From Microbacteriaceae bacterium UBA6152 (GTDB taxonomy: Bacteria; Actinomycetota; Actinomycetes; Actinomycetales; Microbacteriaceae), in the NCBI GenBank assembly GCA_002423075.1, contig DIUS01000103.1:16165-24286 (forward strand): a DNA stretch of 8,122 nucleotides, written 5' to 3'. The position numbers and the translations under genes are program-made. The first letter of the stretch is position 1, and every line of letters starts with the position of its first letter. This document shows positions 6,814 to 8,122 of this stretch, piece by piece. Under the pieces are notes generated by a model. That model was not told where the DNA came from. It saw only the letters and a list, made by a program, of their open reading frames with translations, and did not search any database.

Positions 6814-7748
6814 CGCCCCTGCTCGCGGCCGGAGCACTCGCTGGACTAACGCTGGGCGTTGGCCTCTGGCTGCTCGTCTCCACGATGCCCCGGCTCGGCC
6901 GGCCGCGACTCGTCAACCGCCTCGCCCCCTACCTCGTCGACGTCTCGGCCGAGGCGCGCGCGATGACCGAGGCGCGGCGCAGTGACCCGCTGCCGGTGCT
7001 CGGTGCCCTCGCGGCCCCCGCCGTCGAGTGGGCCCAGCGCGTGCTCGACACGGTCGTCGGTGGGGAAGAGGTCATCCGCGTGCGCCTGCGGCAGTCTGGC
7101 TCGGCGCTCACCGTCGCTGGGCACCGCACTCGGCAGCTGTTCGGCGCACTGCTCGGAGCCGCCGCGGGTCTCGCACTCGGCATTGTCGCGTCGCGAGACG
7201 GCGCGCCACTCGTCGCGCTTGCGCTGGCGGGAGTCGTCACGGGCGCGATCGTCGGCGTCGCCGCAGTGGATGCTCTGCTCGCCCGATCCGCCCGTCGACG
7301 TGCGGCGCGCATCGCCGACGAGCTGCCCACTGTCGTTGAGTTTCTCGCGCTGAGCGTCGCGGCGGGGGAGAGCATCCAGGATGCCCTGCGGCGCGTCGCT
7401 CGCACCGGCTCCGGCGAGCTGGCCGGAGAGTTGCAGCGGCTCGTGCGCCGGTCGTCCGCGGGGCAGCCGATAACGGCCGCGCTCGCCGAGTTGCGCGACG
7501 GCCTCGCGATCATCGCCGTCGGCCGCCTGGTCGATCAGATTCTCGCCGCCCTCGACCGCGGAACCCCGCTCGCCGAGGTGCTGCGCGCCCACGCCCTCGA
7601 CGCCCGCGACGAGTCGAAGCGGCGCTTGCTCGAGGCCGCCGGTACGCGCGAGGTCGCGATGCTCGTGCCCCTGGTGTTCCTCATCCTGCCGGTGACGGTA
7701 CTCTTCGCCGTCTGGCCGGGCCTCATGGTGCTCCAGCTGGGGTTCTAG
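6810..7748 (+). CDS. tadC: TadC-like type II secretion F-domain membrane protein
   Basis: A 312-aa inner-membrane protein, partner of TadB in the pilus/secretion platform. Membrane segments lie at about 4-24, 110-127, 132-156 and 283-308. The T2SSF domain occupies about 165-275, with DELPTVVEFLALSVAAGESIQDALRRVAR at 170-198 and a second conserved stretch GRLVDQILAALDRGTPLAEVLRAHA at 238-262. The C-terminal LVPLVFLILPVTVLFAVWPG hydrophobic end is typical of TadC. The frame is open well upstream (to 6435), but that is an out-of-frame shadow of tadB; ATG 6810 in the ATGA overlap is the natural start. The stop TAG shares the palindrome CTAG (7745-7748) with the stop of the convergent minus-strand gene. 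No pilin, TadE or TadF gene follows. Confidence 0.88.
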   Translation: MTPLLAAGALAGLTLGVGLWLLVSTMPRLGRPRLVNRLAPYLVDVSAEARAMTEARRSDPLPVLGALAAPAVEWAQRVLDTVVGGEEVIRVRLRQSGSALTVAGHRTRQLFGALLGAAAGLALGIVASRDGAPLVALALAGVVTGAIVGVAAVDALLARSARRRAARIADELPTVVEFLALSVAAGESIQDALRRVARTGSGELAGELQRLVRRSSAGQPITAALAELRDGLAIIAVGRLVDQILAALDRGTPLAEVLRAHALDARDESKRRLLEAAGTREVAMLVPLVFLILPVTVLFAVWPGLMVLQLGF

Positions 7749-8062
7749 CCCGGGTGAGTATCGACCTCGACGCAGTTGTTGAGTCTCGCAATCAGTTGCT
7801 CAGTCTCTGCACTCGAGAGGTGAGCAGCCTCGTTGCTGAACCACTTCATCCACACCGCGCGGAGGTCGGGGACACTGATGCGTCCGTTTTCGTCGAGCAG
7901 TCGAGCGAACGACTGAGCTTAGAACCAGTATTCGTCTAAGGGCGCCCAGCCGGGTTCGCCCGGGTGTAGTCCTTCCAGGTCGAATTCGTTGAGCACCTTG
8001 AGTACTTGTCGTGTGAGTGCATCGACGTTCTGCGGATCAGCGGATAGCTCAGCGTCTGACAT
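7745..8062 (-). pseudogene. Small acidic hypothetical protein, split by an in-frame TAA
   Basis: Read on the minus strand from ATG 8062, the frame encodes 47 residues starting MSDAELSADPQNVDAL and ending LDEYWF, meets TAA at 7919-7921, then continues in the same frame for 57 more residues (AQSFARLLDENGRISV ... VEVDTHPG) to TAG at 7745. Both halves look like real protein: acidic, amphipathic, with tryptophans (VWMKWFSNEA). There is no frameshift, only one stop. A single base change (GAA to TAA) would restore an uninterrupted 105-aa protein reading DEYWFEAQ. I do not recognise the function; an EFD-x-EGL ... DEY pattern reminds me of small uncharacterised or immunity-like proteins, but that is memory, not evidence. 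Codons such as CTA, ACA, GTA and AGT are unlike the neighbouring genes, suggesting acquisition. No good Shine-Dalgarno precedes ATG 8062; GTG 8092 is an alternative start. A sequencing error or readthrough could also explain the stop. Confidence 0.6.
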
Positions 8063-8098
8063 GTGCGCCAGTCTGCACGAGACCTCGGACACAGCGCA

Positions 8099-8122
8099 CT
8101 AGGGCGTGTCTGTTAATTGCCT
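8099..8122. mobile_element. Possible insertion-sequence terminal repeat running off the right edge
   Basis: The last bases read CTAG followed by GGCGTGTCTGTTAATTGCCT. A GGGCGTGTCTGTTAA-like string resembles the outer ends of actinobacterial IS elements (IS256-type ends in my recollection). Only one end and no transposase is in view, so this is a pointer rather than an identification. Confidence 0.3.

Noticed and set aside
7754..7939. Small plus-strand ORF of 61 aa after tadC
   Set aside because: The opposite strand over the same bases gives a far more protein-like sequence that continues beyond both ends of this ORF, so the plus-strand frame is taken as its shadow.
1..8122. CRISPR array, tRNA or rRNA genes
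   Set aside because: No regularly spaced direct repeats and no tRNA cloverleaf or rRNA-like conserved segment was seen; the palindromes are over a kilobase apart.

Overview
The window is very GC-rich (around 70% by eye), with strong G/C third-position bias, many GTG starts, an F420-type LLM flavin oxidoreductase family member and a compact tadABC cluster. Together these point to a high-GC actinobacterium, most likely of the Microbacteriaceae; this assignment is inference from gene style only.

Layout, left to right. (1) 1-1335, +: 5'-truncated NAD(P)-dependent succinate-semialdehyde dehydrogenase (GabD type), followed by a good hairpin terminator (1346-1383). (2) 1521-2453, +: LLM-class (luciferase-like, F420-type) oxidoreductase with a clear Shine-Dalgarno sequence. 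(3) 2457-3233, -: ZIP-family metal transporter, convergent with the LLM gene and only 3 nt from it. (4) 3424-4413, +: DUF559/Vsr-like endonuclease-fold protein with an AbiEi-like N-terminal part; its start is uncertain. (5) 4652-7748, +: tadA-tadB-tadC, an overlapping operon for the motor ATPase and inner-membrane platform of a Tad/Flp-type pilus or type II secretion-like machine. No pilin, TadE/F or CpaE-like gene is visible next to it. (6) 7745-8062, -: a small lower-GC gene, convergent with tadC and split by one in-frame TAA. (7) From about 8099 to the right edge: a sequence resembling the terminal inverted repeat of an insertion sequence.

The most notable non-coding feature is a set of three related palindromic elements in three separate intergenic gaps (cores 1427-1478, 3315-3366, 4455-4506). 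Each has outward-facing ATCGGTCA-like arms (ATCGGTCA ... TGACCGAT) exactly 52 bp from edge to edge. Each carries an internal CCGCA at the same offset, and each lies in the same orientation upstream of a + strand gene. Two of them bracket the DUF559 gene. They could be a REP/MITE-like dispersed family, a structured leader, or paired operators; the sequence alone does not decide.

The metabolic genes (dehydrogenase, LLM oxidoreductase, ZIP transporter) look like ordinary chromosomal genes with no evident shared pathway. The tad genes act as one unit: TadA hydrolyses ATP in the cytoplasm to drive the TadB/TadC membrane platform. The right end, with lower GC, a broken gene and a possible IS edge, looks like the start of an accessory or decaying segment.
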